From VXNE01 sp963665455 (lineage in GTDB: Bacteria > Pseudomonadota > Gammaproteobacteria > Pseudomonadales > Azotimanducaceae): a DNA stretch of 64,000 bases. The notes beneath the pieces were generated by a model, which was given only the letters and a program-made list of their open reading frames with translations, was not told where the DNA came from and ran no database searches. The translations under genes and the position numbers were made by a program. Numbering within the stretch: the stretch's first letter is position 1; each line of letters begins with the position of its first letter. Positions 36,529 through 44,890 of this stretch are shown piece after piece. The stretch covers positions 3,100,001 through 3,164,000 of the forward strand of contig OY762279.1 of NCBI GenBank assembly GCA_963665455.1, given 5' to 3'.

Positions 36529-37194
36529 ATGGAGCGGCGCGGCTACCATAGCGACGTGACCTACGTCCCTCCGCCGGAACTCGCTGCGGCCGGCGTCGTG
36601 CCGGCCGGGGTGCGAGAGCTGCTGCATGTCCCGGAATTCCTGCCGTGCGGCGACGCCGACGGGCTGTTCGATCACTGCCTCGCCGAGCTGCACTGGCAAC
36701 GCGACCGCGTCAGGATGTTCGGCAAGGAGCTGTCCGCCCCGCGCCTGAGCGCCTGCCACGGTGCCCCGGGTCTTCGGTATCGCTATAGCGGCGTCACGCG
36801 GCCGTGCGATGCGTGGACCGGGCCATTGCGCGATGTCGTGCTGGGGGTCGGCAGGCGGCTCCACACTTCGTTCAACTTCGTGTTGGCGAACTGCTACCGG
36901 GATGGCCGCGACGCGATCGGTTGGCATGCGGACGACGAACGCGGACTCGCGCCGGTCATCGCCTCCCTGAGCCTCGGTGCCGAGCGGCGGTTCCGGGTGC
37001 GCCCCCGTTCCGGTGGGCCGTCGCTCGGGCTGTGGCTCGGCCATGGCGATCTGGTATTGATGTGGGGCCGGTGCCAACGGGACTTCCGGCATGCACTGCC
37101 GCGCACGACGGCCCGCGTCGGAGTCCGGGTCAACCTGACGTTGCGCCATTTGCAGGAGACGGAACCGGGCCGAGCGGGGGTGCCGGCGTCGTGA
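36529..37194 (+). CDS. AlkB-like 2-oxoglutarate/Fe(II) dioxygenase (alkylation repair)
   Basis: About 221 residues from the ATG at 36529; an in-frame ATG at 36502 is also possible. The iron site is intact: His133-x-Asp135 in IGWHADDE and His188 in DFRHALPR, with the 2-oxoglutarate-binding Arg in VGVRVNLTLR. SFNFVLANCYRDGRDAIGWH and SLSLGAERRF are typical of the ALKBH2-like branch. It removes methyl groups from 1-methyladenine and 3-methylcytosine in DNA or RNA. Its stop overlaps the murB GTG start by four bases, an unusual pairing with a cell-wall gene. Confidence 0.88.
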   Translation: MERRGYHSDVTYVPPPELAAAGVVPAGVRELLHVPEFLPCGDADGLFDHCLAELHWQRDRVRMFGKELSAPRLSACHGAPGLRYRYSGVTRPCDAWTGPLRDVVLGVGRRLHTSFNFVLANCYRDGRDAIGWHADDERGLAPVIASLSLGAERRFRVRPRSGGPSLGLWLGHGDLVLMWGRCQRDFRHALPRTTARVGVRVNLTLRHLQETEPGRAGVPAS

Positions 37195-38204
37195 ACGCCC
37201 TCCGCCGATCGGTGTCGCTGCGGTTGGCGAACAGCCTGCGCGTCGAGAGCATCGCCGAGGAGTACGTTGAGACTCGGTGCGGGCCCGATCTATGGAGCGC
37301 CCTCGACCAGGCCCGCCGCGACTCGGTTCCGGTGACGCTCCTGGGGGGCGGCACGAACATCGTGCCGCTCGCCCGGGTCGAGGGCCGCGTGGTGCGCATC
37401 GCCGAGCGCGGCCTGTCCTTCGAGCCCCACGCGGGCGGCGTGCGCGTCACCGCGGCGGCGGGGGAGTCCTGGCATCGGCTGGTTCGCGAATGCCTCGGGC
37501 GCGGCCTCGCGGGGTTGGAGAACCTGGCGCTCATTCCGGGCACCGTCGGCGCCGCGCCGATGCAGAACATCGGTGCGTACGGGCGCGAGCTGTCGGCGTG
37601 CGTGCACGGCGTTTCCGTGCTCGACCTGCGAACCCTGGAGGCGCAGACCCTCGATGCGGCGGCCTGCCGGTTCCGCTATCGGGATAGCGTGTTCAAGTCC
37701 GAGGAGCGCGGACGCCTGGTGGTCACGGGGGTGACGCTCGACCTTCGGAACCCGCCGACCGAGGCCGGCTATCCGGACATCGCCCGGGAACTCGCCAGAA
37801 TGGGCCGGGCGCCGTCACCCGTTTGGGTGGCGGAAGCGGTGACCCGCGTGCGGCGGCGCAAGCTGCCGGACCCGCGTCGGGTCGGCAATGCGGGCAGTTT
37901 CTTCAGGAACCCCACCATCACGCCCGAGGCGTTCGACGGGTTGCGGGGCCGCGTGGACATCGCGGGCTTCCCGGACGGCGCAGCGGTGCGCGTCCCCGCG
38001 GCCCGGCTAATCGATGTTTGCGGGTGGAAGGGCTACCGGGCCGGAGACGCCGGGGTGTGGCCCCGGCAGGCCCTCGTGCTCGTCAACCACGGCCGGGCGA
38101 CGGGGCGCGAGATACTGGATCTGGCCCACCGCATCCGCGACGATGTCGCCCGCCGGTTCGACGTCGTGTTGGAGCTTGAGCCCGCGGTCCTGGGCCGGGA
38201 CTGA
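37191..38204 (+). CDS. murB: UDP-N-acetylenolpyruvoylglucosamine reductase
   Basis: A 337-residue type I MurB. The FAD-binding VTLLGGGTNIV is near residue 48, GLENLALIPGTVGAAPMQNIGAYG near 110 is the long FAD/substrate loop, FRYRDSVFK carries the family Tyr/Arg, and GNAGSFFRNP near 230 has the proton-donor Ser. It makes UDP-N-acetylmuramate for peptidoglycan. The GTG start overlaps the AlkB stop. MurB converges on rne downstream. Confidence 0.95.
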   Translation: MNALRRSVSLRLANSLRVESIAEEYVETRCGPDLWSALDQARRDSVPVTLLGGGTNIVPLARVEGRVVRIAERGLSFEPHAGGVRVTAAAGESWHRLVRECLGRGLAGLENLALIPGTVGAAPMQNIGAYGRELSACVHGVSVLDLRTLEAQTLDAAACRFRYRDSVFKSEERGRLVVTGVTLDLRNPPTEAGYPDIARELARMGRAPSPVWVAEAVTRVRRRKLPDPRRVGNAGSFFRNPTITPEAFDGLRGRVDIAGFPDGAAVRVPAARLIDVCGWKGYRAGDAGVWPRQALVLVNHGRATGREILDLAHRIRDDVARRFDVVLELEPAVLGRD

Positions 38205-38266
38205 GGCATGCCCCGCAAGGGTACGTAGCCGCGGCTGGTACCCGGCCCAGTTCGAACGGCGGGCCG

Positions 38267-40948
38267 TCAGTCGTCGGCCTCCGCCGCCGTCTTCACGGCA
38301 CGGCGCCGCACTTCCCGCGGATCGTTGGAGGCCCTGCCCGGCTGCACCTCCGCCCGGCGCGGAGTCGGCTGATAGGTGGGGCCGTCCTCGGATGGCGACT
38401 TCGACGCCGCTGGGGCCGGCGTCGGGCGGGGGGCCTCCGTGGCAGCGGAAGGCGCCGTTGCGGCGACTTGGGCGGGAGCTTCCGGCTCGGGGTCCGAGGC
38501 TGTGCGTGCCGGGGCCGCTTTTTCCGAATCCGTCCGTGGTGCTCGCGGATCGTTGCTGGCGCGCTGCGGCGGTGCGGTGCGCTCGGGAGCCTGCTTCACC
38601 TCCCCCGACTCGGGGACTGGCTCCGCTTCCTGCGACTCGGCCGCGAGCATGGCGGCGGCCACGGAATCCTCCACCGGCGGCTCGACGGGTGCCGCCTGCT
38701 CGGCGCGTGGGCTCGGCGGTGTCGGGGCGGCTTTCTGCCGATCGCCCTCGACCGCGTTCCGGTCCCGGCGGGGCTTGCGCTTGTTCGGCGTGCCGCCGGC
38801 GTCCGCTCGGGCAGTCGCGGTCTCCGGGGACGAGGTTTGTGCGCCGGTCCCTGATTCGGCGGCCTGGGAACGGCGGCGTGGGCGTCGTGCGCGACCGTCG
38901 TCCCCGGACTTGTCGACGGGGGCCGCCTCTTGGGCGCGCGGTCCGGCATTGGCGTGTCCCCGTCGTCGGCGCGAGCCGCCGCGGTCTCCCGTGCGGCCCT
39001 GGCCTTGCCCCTCTTCGCGTTTCGCGGCGCCTCCGTTGCCGCGGTTTGCCGACCGCTCCGGGCCCCGCCGGGATCTGCCACGACGCTCTCCGTCGCCCCG
39101 TCGTTCGCGTCTTGCCTGTCCCTCGGTACGCCGTTCCGCGCGGTTGCCTTCGGATGCCCGGGCGGGTGCCCGTTGCTCCCGGCGACCTTCATCGCGCTGG
39201 CGCGCGCGGGCCGGGGCGGCCGGTGCTCGCTCGGCCGGGGCTTCCGATGCCCCGCCGAAGAGACTGTCCATCAACCGGCGCCACAAGCCGGGGCGTTCCG
39301 CCGTCGGCGCGGGAGTCGCCGGCGCGACCGACTGGACCGCGGCTTCCTGACGCTGTCCCTTGCGGCCATTCTCGCGGCGACCATTCTCTCGCGCAGGGGG
39401 CACATCGACATCGCCGGCGGTGTCGGCGAGCTCGTAGCTCAGCACCGCGGCCTCCGCCTCGGCGTCGTCCTCGCGAATGCGCTGCACCTCGTAGTGGGGG
39501 GTCTCGAGGTGCCCGGCGGGGACGATCACCAGGTGGGTGTTGGTGCGCCGTTCTATGTCGGCGACGTCGCCGCGCTTCTCGTTCAGGAGATACGCGGCGA
39601 CGTTCAACGGCACGAGGGCGCGGACGATGGAACTGCGCTCCTTCAGCGACTCCTCCTCCATCACCCGCAGGACGGAGAGGGCCAGGGATCGAATGTCGTG
39701 AATGCGCCCCTGTCCGCCGCAGCGTGGGCAGATCTCCGTCGTCATCTCGGCCAGGGAGGGCCGCAGCCGCTGGCGCGACATCTCCATCAGGCCAAAACGC
39801 GAGATGCGGCCGGTTTGTATGCGTGCCCGGTCCGCTTCCAGGGCTTCGCGCAGGCGCGTCTCCACGGCGCGTTGGTTTCTCGTGTTCGACATGTCGATGA
39901 AGTCGATCACGATCAGACCACCCACGTCGCGCAGCCGAAGCTGCCGGGCGATTTCCTCGGCGGCCTCGAGGTTGGTGGTGAGCGCGGTCTCCTCGATGTC
40001 CGCGCCCCGAGTCGCGCGCGCCGAGTTGATGTCGATCGACACCAGGGCCTCGGTTGGATCGATGACGACCGCGCCGCCGGACGGGAGCTTCACCTCGTGC
40101 TGGAACGCCGTCTCGATCTGGCTCTCGATCTGGTAGCGGCTGAACAGGGGCACGTCGTCGGAGTAGAAGCGAATCCGGTCCTGGTAGCTCGGCATGACCT
40201 GGCCGGCGAACTGCGAGGCCTCGGCGAAGGCTTCCTCGCCGTCGATGAGCACCTCGCCGATGTCCGGGCGCAGATAGTCGCGCAGTGCCCGCAACACGAC
40301 GTTGCTCTCCTGATAGATCAGGGTGGGCGCCCGCTGCTCGTCCGCCGCGGACTTGATGGCCTCCCAGAGTTGCAGGAGGTAGTCGAGGTCCCATTGCAGT
40401 TCCTCGGCGCTGCGTCCGACCCCCGCGGTGCGCACGATGACGCCCATGCCGGCGGGGACTTCGAGGGTGCTCAACGCCTCGCGGAGTTGCTCGCGGTCCT
40501 CGCCCTCGATGCGGCGCGAGATGCCGCCGCCCCGGGGGTTGTTCGGCATGAGGACCATGTACCTGCCGGCGAGGCTGAGGAACGTGGTCAGCGCGGCGCC
40601 CTTGTTGCCGCGTTCCTCCTTGTCCACCTGGACGAGGAACTGCTGGCCGGGCGAGATGAGGTCGGTGATGCTACGTCGGTCGCCGTCGGAGTCGCCCCCC
40701 TTGTCGGGTTTGGCGAACAGCTCCCGCGCGATCTCCTTCGCCGGCAGGAAGCCGTGCCGTTCGGAGCCGAACTCGATGAAGGCGGCCCCGAGGCTCGGCT
40801 CCACGCTGGTGACCTTGGCCTGGTAGACGTTCCCCTTCTTCTGTTCCCGTCCGTGGCTCTCTATGTCGAAGTCATAGAGGCGCTGTCCGTCCACGAGAGC
40901 GACGCGCACCTCTTCGGGCTGCGACGCGTTGATGAGCATGCGTTTCAT
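38267..40948 (-). CDS. rne: Ribonuclease E
   Basis: An 893-residue RNase E. The N terminus MKRMLINASQPEEVRVA is diagnostic; residues 35-120 form the S1 RNA-binding domain; the catalytic DNase-I-like part holds VSIDINSARAT and IVIDFIDM with the two metal-binding Asp; the Zn-link CPRCGGQG follows near 405. From about 530 on, the chain is disordered and rich in Arg, Pro, Ala and Glu, as in scaffolds that bind RNA and degradosome partners. It initiates mRNA decay and processes rRNA and tRNA. A long leader precedes it, probably for autoregulation. Confidence 0.95.
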   Translation of the reverse strand: MKRMLINASQPEEVRVALVDGQRLYDFDIESHGREQKKGNVYQAKVTSVEPSLGAAFIEFGSERHGFLPAKEIARELFAKPDKGGDSDGDRRSITDLISPGQQFLVQVDKEERGNKGAALTTFLSLAGRYMVLMPNNPRGGGISRRIEGEDREQLREALSTLEVPAGMGVIVRTAGVGRSAEELQWDLDYLLQLWEAIKSAADEQRAPTLIYQESNVVLRALRDYLRPDIGEVLIDGEEAFAEASQFAGQVMPSYQDRIRFYSDDVPLFSRYQIESQIETAFQHEVKLPSGGAVVIDPTEALVSIDINSARATRGADIEETALTTNLEAAEEIARQLRLRDVGGLIVIDFIDMSNTRNQRAVETRLREALEADRARIQTGRISRFGLMEMSRQRLRPSLAEMTTEICPRCGGQGRIHDIRSLALSVLRVMEEESLKERSSIVRALVPLNVAAYLLNEKRGDVADIERRTNTHLVIVPAGHLETPHYEVQRIREDDAEAEAAVLSYELADTAGDVDVPPARENGRRENGRKGQRQEAAVQSVAPATPAPTAERPGLWRRLMDSLFGGASEAPAERAPAAPARARQRDEGRREQRAPARASEGNRAERRTEGQARRERRGDGERRGRSRRGPERSANRGNGGAAKREEGQGQGRTGDRGGSRRRRGHANAGPRAQEAAPVDKSGDDGRARRPRRRSQAAESGTGAQTSSPETATARADAGGTPNKRKPRRDRNAVEGDRQKAAPTPPSPRAEQAAPVEPPVEDSVAAAMLAAESQEAEPVPESGEVKQAPERTAPPQRASNDPRAPRTDSEKAAPARTASDPEPEAPAQVAATAPSAATEAPRPTPAPAASKSPSEDGPTYQPTPRRAEVQPGRASNDPREVRRRAVKTAAEADD

Positions 40949-41494
40949 AGTGCAGTGATTCCGTCAATACGGCGAGAAACGCGCTCGGGGACCGAAGGGG
41001 CCGGGCGATGCGTGGCGCGGCCGGGCGTGGCCCGGTGGCCGGCGGCGGGCACCGGGGGACGGAGCGGCGTGTTCCGCTCTCCTCCGGGCCGGAGGTCAGC
41101 CATGCCGCCCGACTGGGGGCTGCGGCTGAAAACAAACTCGTTGGCATGCGTGGCGGCCGGCATCCCTCGTCGGAAGCCGGCGGCGCGACCATCGGTGCTT
41201 GGGCGACACCCCATGGGTTCCGCCCCGGGCACGCCCGGTTGCGCGTACTCCTTCGGTGATTATCGAGCGCGGCTCTTGCCGTCAATCGTTGTGTAAAACT
41301 CAAAGTGCGGTGGTTGACTTCCGCGATACGCGGCCACCCAAGGCCGCTTGCCGCCGGTCTGAACGCATACTGAACTTGCGTGCCTTGCCGACGCGGGGGC
41401 ACTATAGCAGTCACGTTTAAGTCTTTCAAACGGCTGGACATTTCTGACTTCCTCGGGATTTGGCGCCGATCATGGGCCTGAGCGGGCCACGCCC
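40949..41494. other. Intergenic region between rne and rluC: rne 5' leader and promoters
   Basis: A 546-base stretch without a convincing gene. The first 300 bases (reading leftward) would be the rne leader; it is G/C-rich with many short self-complementary blocks. The part from 41255 to 41430 is markedly AT-richer and holds the probable rne promoter. A TATAGC at 41403-41408 could serve rluC, but has no matching -35. Confidence 0.55.
41259..41285 (-). promoter_or_regulatory. Probable rne promoter
   Basis: On the minus strand, a -35 TTGACG (41285-41280), a 15-base spacer and a -10 GATAAT (41264-41259). Each box matches five of six consensus bases; the spacer is short. Start of transcription near 41252 would leave a leader of about 300 bases, similar in length to the autoregulatory rne leader of Escherichia coli. 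Confidence 0.45.
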
Positions 41495-42391
41495 GTGACG
41501 CACCACACGGTGGGCGACCGGGCCGGACAGCGCCTGGACAACTTCCTCCTCGGCGCCCTGAAACAGGTGCCGCGCAGCCGCGTCTACGCGATGGTGCGCA
41601 AGGGGGAGGTGCGCGTGAACGGTGGCCGGGCCCGCCCGCATACGCGGCTTGCGGCGGGGGACGTGGTGCGCATCCCACCGGTGCCGGCACCCGCCGCGCC
41701 GGACGTTCGCCCGGCCGAGCGACTGGCGTCCGTGATTCGCGACGCGGTGCTGTACGAGGATGAGCGCCTGGTGGTCCTCGACAAGCCCGCCGGCATCGCG
41801 GCCCACGGCGGGAGCGGCGTGTCCGCGGGCGTCATCGAGGCCTTGCGCGCCGGTGATCCGAACGGCTGGTTCGAACTGGTGCATCGGCTGGACCGCGACA
41901 CCTCGGGTTGCATGGCGGTGGCCAAGGACCGCGCGACGTTGCTGGAGCTGCACCGCGCGTTCCGGGAGGGCACCGTCAAGAAGACGTACGACGTCATGGT
42001 CGAGGGGCGTTGGCCACGCCGGCTGCGGACGGTGGCGGACGCGCTCCGGCGGTACGCGTTGCCGAACGGGGAACGGCGCGTGCGCGTGGATGCGGCCGGC
42101 GCCGCCGCCAGAACGGACTTTGAGGTGGTCGAGGCGGTGGACCCGTGTACGTGGCTACGCGCGTACCCACGCACCGGCCGCACCCATCAGATCCGCGTCC
42201 ACGCGGCGGCGCGCGGCCATCCGGTGCTCGGTGACCGCAAGTACGGGGACCGCCGCGGCGTGCGGGCGCCGGCGCGGCGGCTGATGTTGCACGCCTCGTC
42301 CATCGCGTTCCCGCTCGACGGAGCGCGCCGGCGTTTTCGGGCGCCCCCCGATGCCTTGTTCACGGGGACGTGGGAGCGGCTGCGGACCTGA
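41495..42391 (+). CDS. rluC: Ribosomal large-subunit pseudouridine synthase, RluC type
   Basis: A 298-residue RluA-family enzyme. An N-terminal S4 RNA-binding domain (QRLDNFLLGALKQVPRSRVYAMVRKGEVRVNG) is followed by the catalytic domain with HRLDRDTSG, whose Asp is the nucleophile, and RTGRTHQIRVHAAARGHPVLGDRKYG. It modifies three uridines of 23S rRNA in E. coli. Its divergence from rne is the usual gammaproteobacterial arrangement. The start is GTG. Confidence 0.93.
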   Translation: MTHHTVGDRAGQRLDNFLLGALKQVPRSRVYAMVRKGEVRVNGGRARPHTRLAAGDVVRIPPVPAPAAPDVRPAERLASVIRDAVLYEDERLVVLDKPAGIAAHGGSGVSAGVIEALRAGDPNGWFELVHRLDRDTSGCMAVAKDRATLLELHRAFREGTVKKTYDVMVEGRWPRRLRTVADALRRYALPNGERRVRVDAAGAAARTDFEVVEAVDPCTWLRAYPRTGRTHQIRVHAAARGHPVLGDRKYGDRRGVRAPARRLMLHASSIAFPLDGARRRFRAPPDALFTGTWERLRT

Positions 42392-42418
42392 GAGGCGCGT
42401 GCGACGTGTGGGAACGGC

Positions 42419-42997
42419 TCAGGGGCCGAAGGAAACCCCTTCGGCCCGCAACATCCGCCCGAGCTCGATGAGCGGCAGTCCTACGAGGGCGTTGGGGTCC
42501 CGGGTCGATAGCTCGCGCAGGAGCAGGATGCCGCGGCCTTCGGACTTGATGGCCCCGGCGCAGTCCAGGGGGCGTTCCGAGGCGACGTAGTGCTCGATTT
42601 CCGGGCCGTCGAGCTGGCGGAACCGCACGAGCGTCTCGTCCACGTGCTCGTGCCGCTTGCCGGTGTCGGTGTTCCATACCAGCAGTGAGGTCAGGAAGGT
42701 CACCGTCCGCCCGGATAGGGAGGCCAGCAGCGTCACCGCGCGCTCCTCCGTGCCGGGCTTGCCGAGGATGCGCGCACCCTCGACGGCCACCTGGTCGGAC
42801 GCGATGACGATGCAGCCGGAGCGGCCGCGCCCGACCGCCCGGGCCTTGGCGTCCGCGAGGCGCGTCACCAAGTCCCGGGGTCCCTCTGCCGGTGCCGGGG
42901 TCTCGTCCACGTCGGGCCGCGCGACATCGAACGGGATGCCGCAGCGTTCGAGAAGCTCGCGACGATAGGGGGACGAAGAAGCCAGGACGATCTGCAT
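42419..42997 (-). CDS. Maf/YceF nucleoside triphosphate pyrophosphatase
   Basis: A 192-residue Maf-like protein. Landmarks are LASSSPYRRELLERCG at the N terminus, DVDETP, SDQVAVEGARILGKPG in the middle and SEGRGILLLREL near the end. In E. coli YceF prefers m7GTP, and the position next to yceD-rpmF supports this branch. It removes modified nucleotides from the pool. Convergent with rluC and divergent from yceD. The ATG at 42997 is the natural start. Confidence 0.9.
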   Translation of the reverse strand: MQIVLASSSPYRRELLERCGIPFDVARPDVDETPAPAEGPRDLVTRLADAKARAVGRGRSGCIVIASDQVAVEGARILGKPGTEERAVTLLASLSGRTVTFLTSLLVWNTDTGKRHEHVDETLVRFRQLDGPEIEHYVASERPLDCAGAIKSEGRGILLLRELSTRDPNALVGLPLIELGRMLRAEGVSFGP

Positions 42998-43066
42998 ACG
43001 CTGGCAGTTTGTCGGAAGGTGCGTGTGCATGACAAGCGGCAGGGCCTGCCCGTGGGCGCCGGGCTT

Positions 43067-43095
43067 TTGACACGTTGGGAGGCCCCTTCGATAAT
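43067..43095 (+). promoter_or_regulatory. Strong sigma70 promoter of the fatty-acid operon
   Basis: A perfect -35 TTGACA (43067-43072), exactly 17 bases, then -10 GATAAT (43090-43095): eleven of twelve consensus bases. Transcription would begin near 43102, only a few bases before the yceD ATG at 43106, so the upstream ATG at 43094 lies inside the -10 box and is not the start. Confidence 0.75.
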
Positions 43096-43105
43096 GCGCC
43101 GCGCC

Positions 43106-43633
43106 ATGGGTACCGGACATGCGTTCCTGTTGGACCCGAGGGCCCTCGCGCGGCGTGGCGGGTCCTGGACCGGGAGCGTGCCCGTGGGCCGCTTCGCGCG
43201 GGTGGCGGACTTGGTCGAATCCGACGCGACGACGGTCGAGGTCCGTCTGCACTTCGAGTTGGACCCCGAGGGTAGGTGTCGCGTGTACGGCGACGCGCGG
43301 TTGCGCGCCGGAGTGCCCTGTCGGCGTTGCGCGCGCACGGTGGGCCGGGACATCGAGACGGACATCGACCTCCTCGTGCTCTCCGGGGAGTCCGAGGCCC
43401 AGGCGCTGACCCCGAGGTACGACACCTGCGTGGTGACCGGGCAACGGGTTGCGGTGGAGGCGTTGGTCGAGGACGACGTGCTCCTGGGTTTGCCGGAGTA
43501 CGGTTGTGCGGCCGGCGCCGAGTGCCCCGACGCGCACTCGGCGGCGCGGCATGCGTCGCCGGCGGGCGAATCGGGGAATAGCCGCTCGGACCGTCCTTTC
43601 GCGGCGTTGGCGGAACTGGTGGGGAGGCGCTGA
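43106..43633 (+). CDS. yceD: YceD, DUF177 protein involved in 23S rRNA accumulation
   Basis: A 175-residue DUF177 protein. The core has PCRRCART near residue 72, a pair of Cys that is common in the family, followed by a long acidic strand-helix region (IETDIDLLVLSGESEA) and VEDDVLLGLP with the conserved acidic residues. E. coli YceD and its plant homologue affect 23S rRNA processing, and the gene is almost always next to rpmF. The start at 43106 is set by the promoter. First gene of the yceD-to-pilZ operon. Confidence 0.88.
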   Translation: MGTGHAFLLDPRALARRGGSWTGSVPVGRFARVADLVESDATTVEVRLHFELDPEGRCRVYGDARLRAGVPCRRCARTVGRDIETDIDLLVLSGESEAQALTPRYDTCVVTGQRVAVEALVEDDVLLGLPEYGCAAGAECPDAHSAARHASPAGESGNSRSDRPFAALAELVGRR

Positions 43634-43693
43634 TCGAGCGCTTCCGAGCGCTTCCGGGCGCGTTCGTCGCACGAATGAGGTAGGCTTTAGGTT

Positions 43694-43864
43694 ATGGCCG
43701 TACAGCAGAACAAGGGTACGCGGGCACGGCGCGGCAGTCGGCGGGGGCACGATTCGTTGTCCAAGCCGACGTTGGCGATCGATCCGACCACGGGCGAGAC
43801 CCATCGGCGGCATCACGTCACCCGCGATGGCTTCTATCGGGGCCGCAAGGCGGTCGACGTCTGA
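43694..43864 (+). CDS. rpmF: 50S ribosomal protein L32
   Basis: A 56-residue protein, nearly the same length as E. coli L32, beginning MAVQQNKGTRARRGSRRGHD and ending HHVTRDGFYRGRKAVDV. It is the zinc-free form, without the four Cys of the other L32 type. It lies 60 bases after yceD, and plsX starts inside its 3' end. Confidence 0.96.
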   Translation: MAVQQNKGTRARRGSRRGHDSLSKPTLAIDPTTGETHRRHHVTRDGFYRGRKAVDV

Positions 43865-44867
43865 CCGCGCCGAGCGGCCGATTCACCGCATCGCCGTAGA
43901 CACGCTCGGGGCGGACGCCGCACCGGAGTTGCTCGCGCTCGGGGCACTCGACCTGGCGGAGGCCGGTGGCGTGGAACTGACGCTGGTCGGAGACGCCGCG
44001 CCCCTACGGGAGCTGGTTGGGGAACGCCCCCATCGCATCCTGGACGCGAGCCGCGCGATCACGAACGATGATTCCGTGCGGGATGCCCTGCGGGGCAAGA
44101 TCGATTCGTCGATGCGGCGCGCCATCGCCCTCGTCGCGTCGGGAACTGCCGACGCGGTGGTCAGCGCGGGGAACACCGGCGCGTTGATGGCGCTGGCCCG
44201 CCATCTGCTTCCGAGGCTACCGGGCGTGGATCGCCCGGCGATCGTCAAGCCGTTCGTCGGACGCGCCGACGTGCGGTGTTGGGTCCTCGATCTGGGGGCC
44301 AACCTCTCCTGCACCGCCGAGCAAATGCACGGCTTCGCCCGCATGGGTTCCGCCGTGGCGGAGGCGACGGGCGGCGTGGCGGTTCCCCGGATTGGCGTGC
44401 TCAACGTCGGCGTGGAACATAGCAAGGGCCCCCGGGAGGTGCGCCGCGCCGCCGAGTTGATCGCCGCGGACGAGGGCCTCGCGTTCGCCGGGTTTGTCGA
44501 GGCCAACGAACTCTTCGACGGCAAGGCGGACGTGGTCGTGTGCGACGGATTCGCCGGCAACGTCGCCCTCAAGGCCACGGAGGGAGCGGCGTCGATGGCG
44601 CGGCATCTGCTCGGCAATGAACTCGGCAATGCGCGGTTGGCGCGCGTGCTGCTCGGCAGGAGGTTGCGTCGGCTCGCCGCCGCGTACAATCCCCAGGCCT
44701 ACAACGGCGCGACCTTCGTGGGGCTGCGCGCGGTGGTGGTGAAGAGCCACGGCGGCGCCGACCGGACCGGTTTCCGGGAAGCCGTGGGGCAGGCGGTGCG
44801 GGAACTCGATGCCGACCTCGTCGGGAAGGTCGGCGCGCGTTTCGCCACCGCGGGCACAAGTCAGTAG
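43827..44867 (+). CDS. plsX: Phosphate acyltransferase PlsX (divergent)
   Basis: A 346-residue PlsX by position and by motifs: SAGNTGALMALA, VLDLGAN, GVLNVGVEHSKGP, CDGFAGNVALK and a C-terminal GLRAVVVKSHG. It makes acyl-phosphate from acyl-ACP for phospholipid synthesis. The N-terminal family motif DxMGGD reads DTLGAD here. The only in-frame standard start is the ATG at 43827, which overlaps rpmF by 38 bases; otherwise a non-standard start near 43863 must be used. It abuts fabD. Peripheral membrane enzyme. Confidence 0.88.
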   Translation: MASIGAARRSTSDRAERPIHRIAVDTLGADAAPELLALGALDLAEAGGVELTLVGDAAPLRELVGERPHRILDASRAITNDDSVRDALRGKIDSSMRRAIALVASGTADAVVSAGNTGALMALARHLLPRLPGVDRPAIVKPFVGRADVRCWVLDLGANLSCTAEQMHGFARMGSAVAEATGGVAVPRIGVLNVGVEHSKGPREVRRAAELIAADEGLAFAGFVEANELFDGKADVVVCDGFAGNVALKATEGAASMARHLLGNELGNARLARVLLGRRLRRLAAAYNPQAYNGATFVGLRAVVVKSHGGADRTGFREAVGQAVRELDADLVGKVGARFATAGTSQ

Positions 44868-44890
44868 TGACCAACTCGGGAGTGGGAGGC

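Noticed and set aside
41314..41319. TTGACT as a -35 box for rluC
   Set aside because: No -10-like hexamer lies 15-19 bases downstream.
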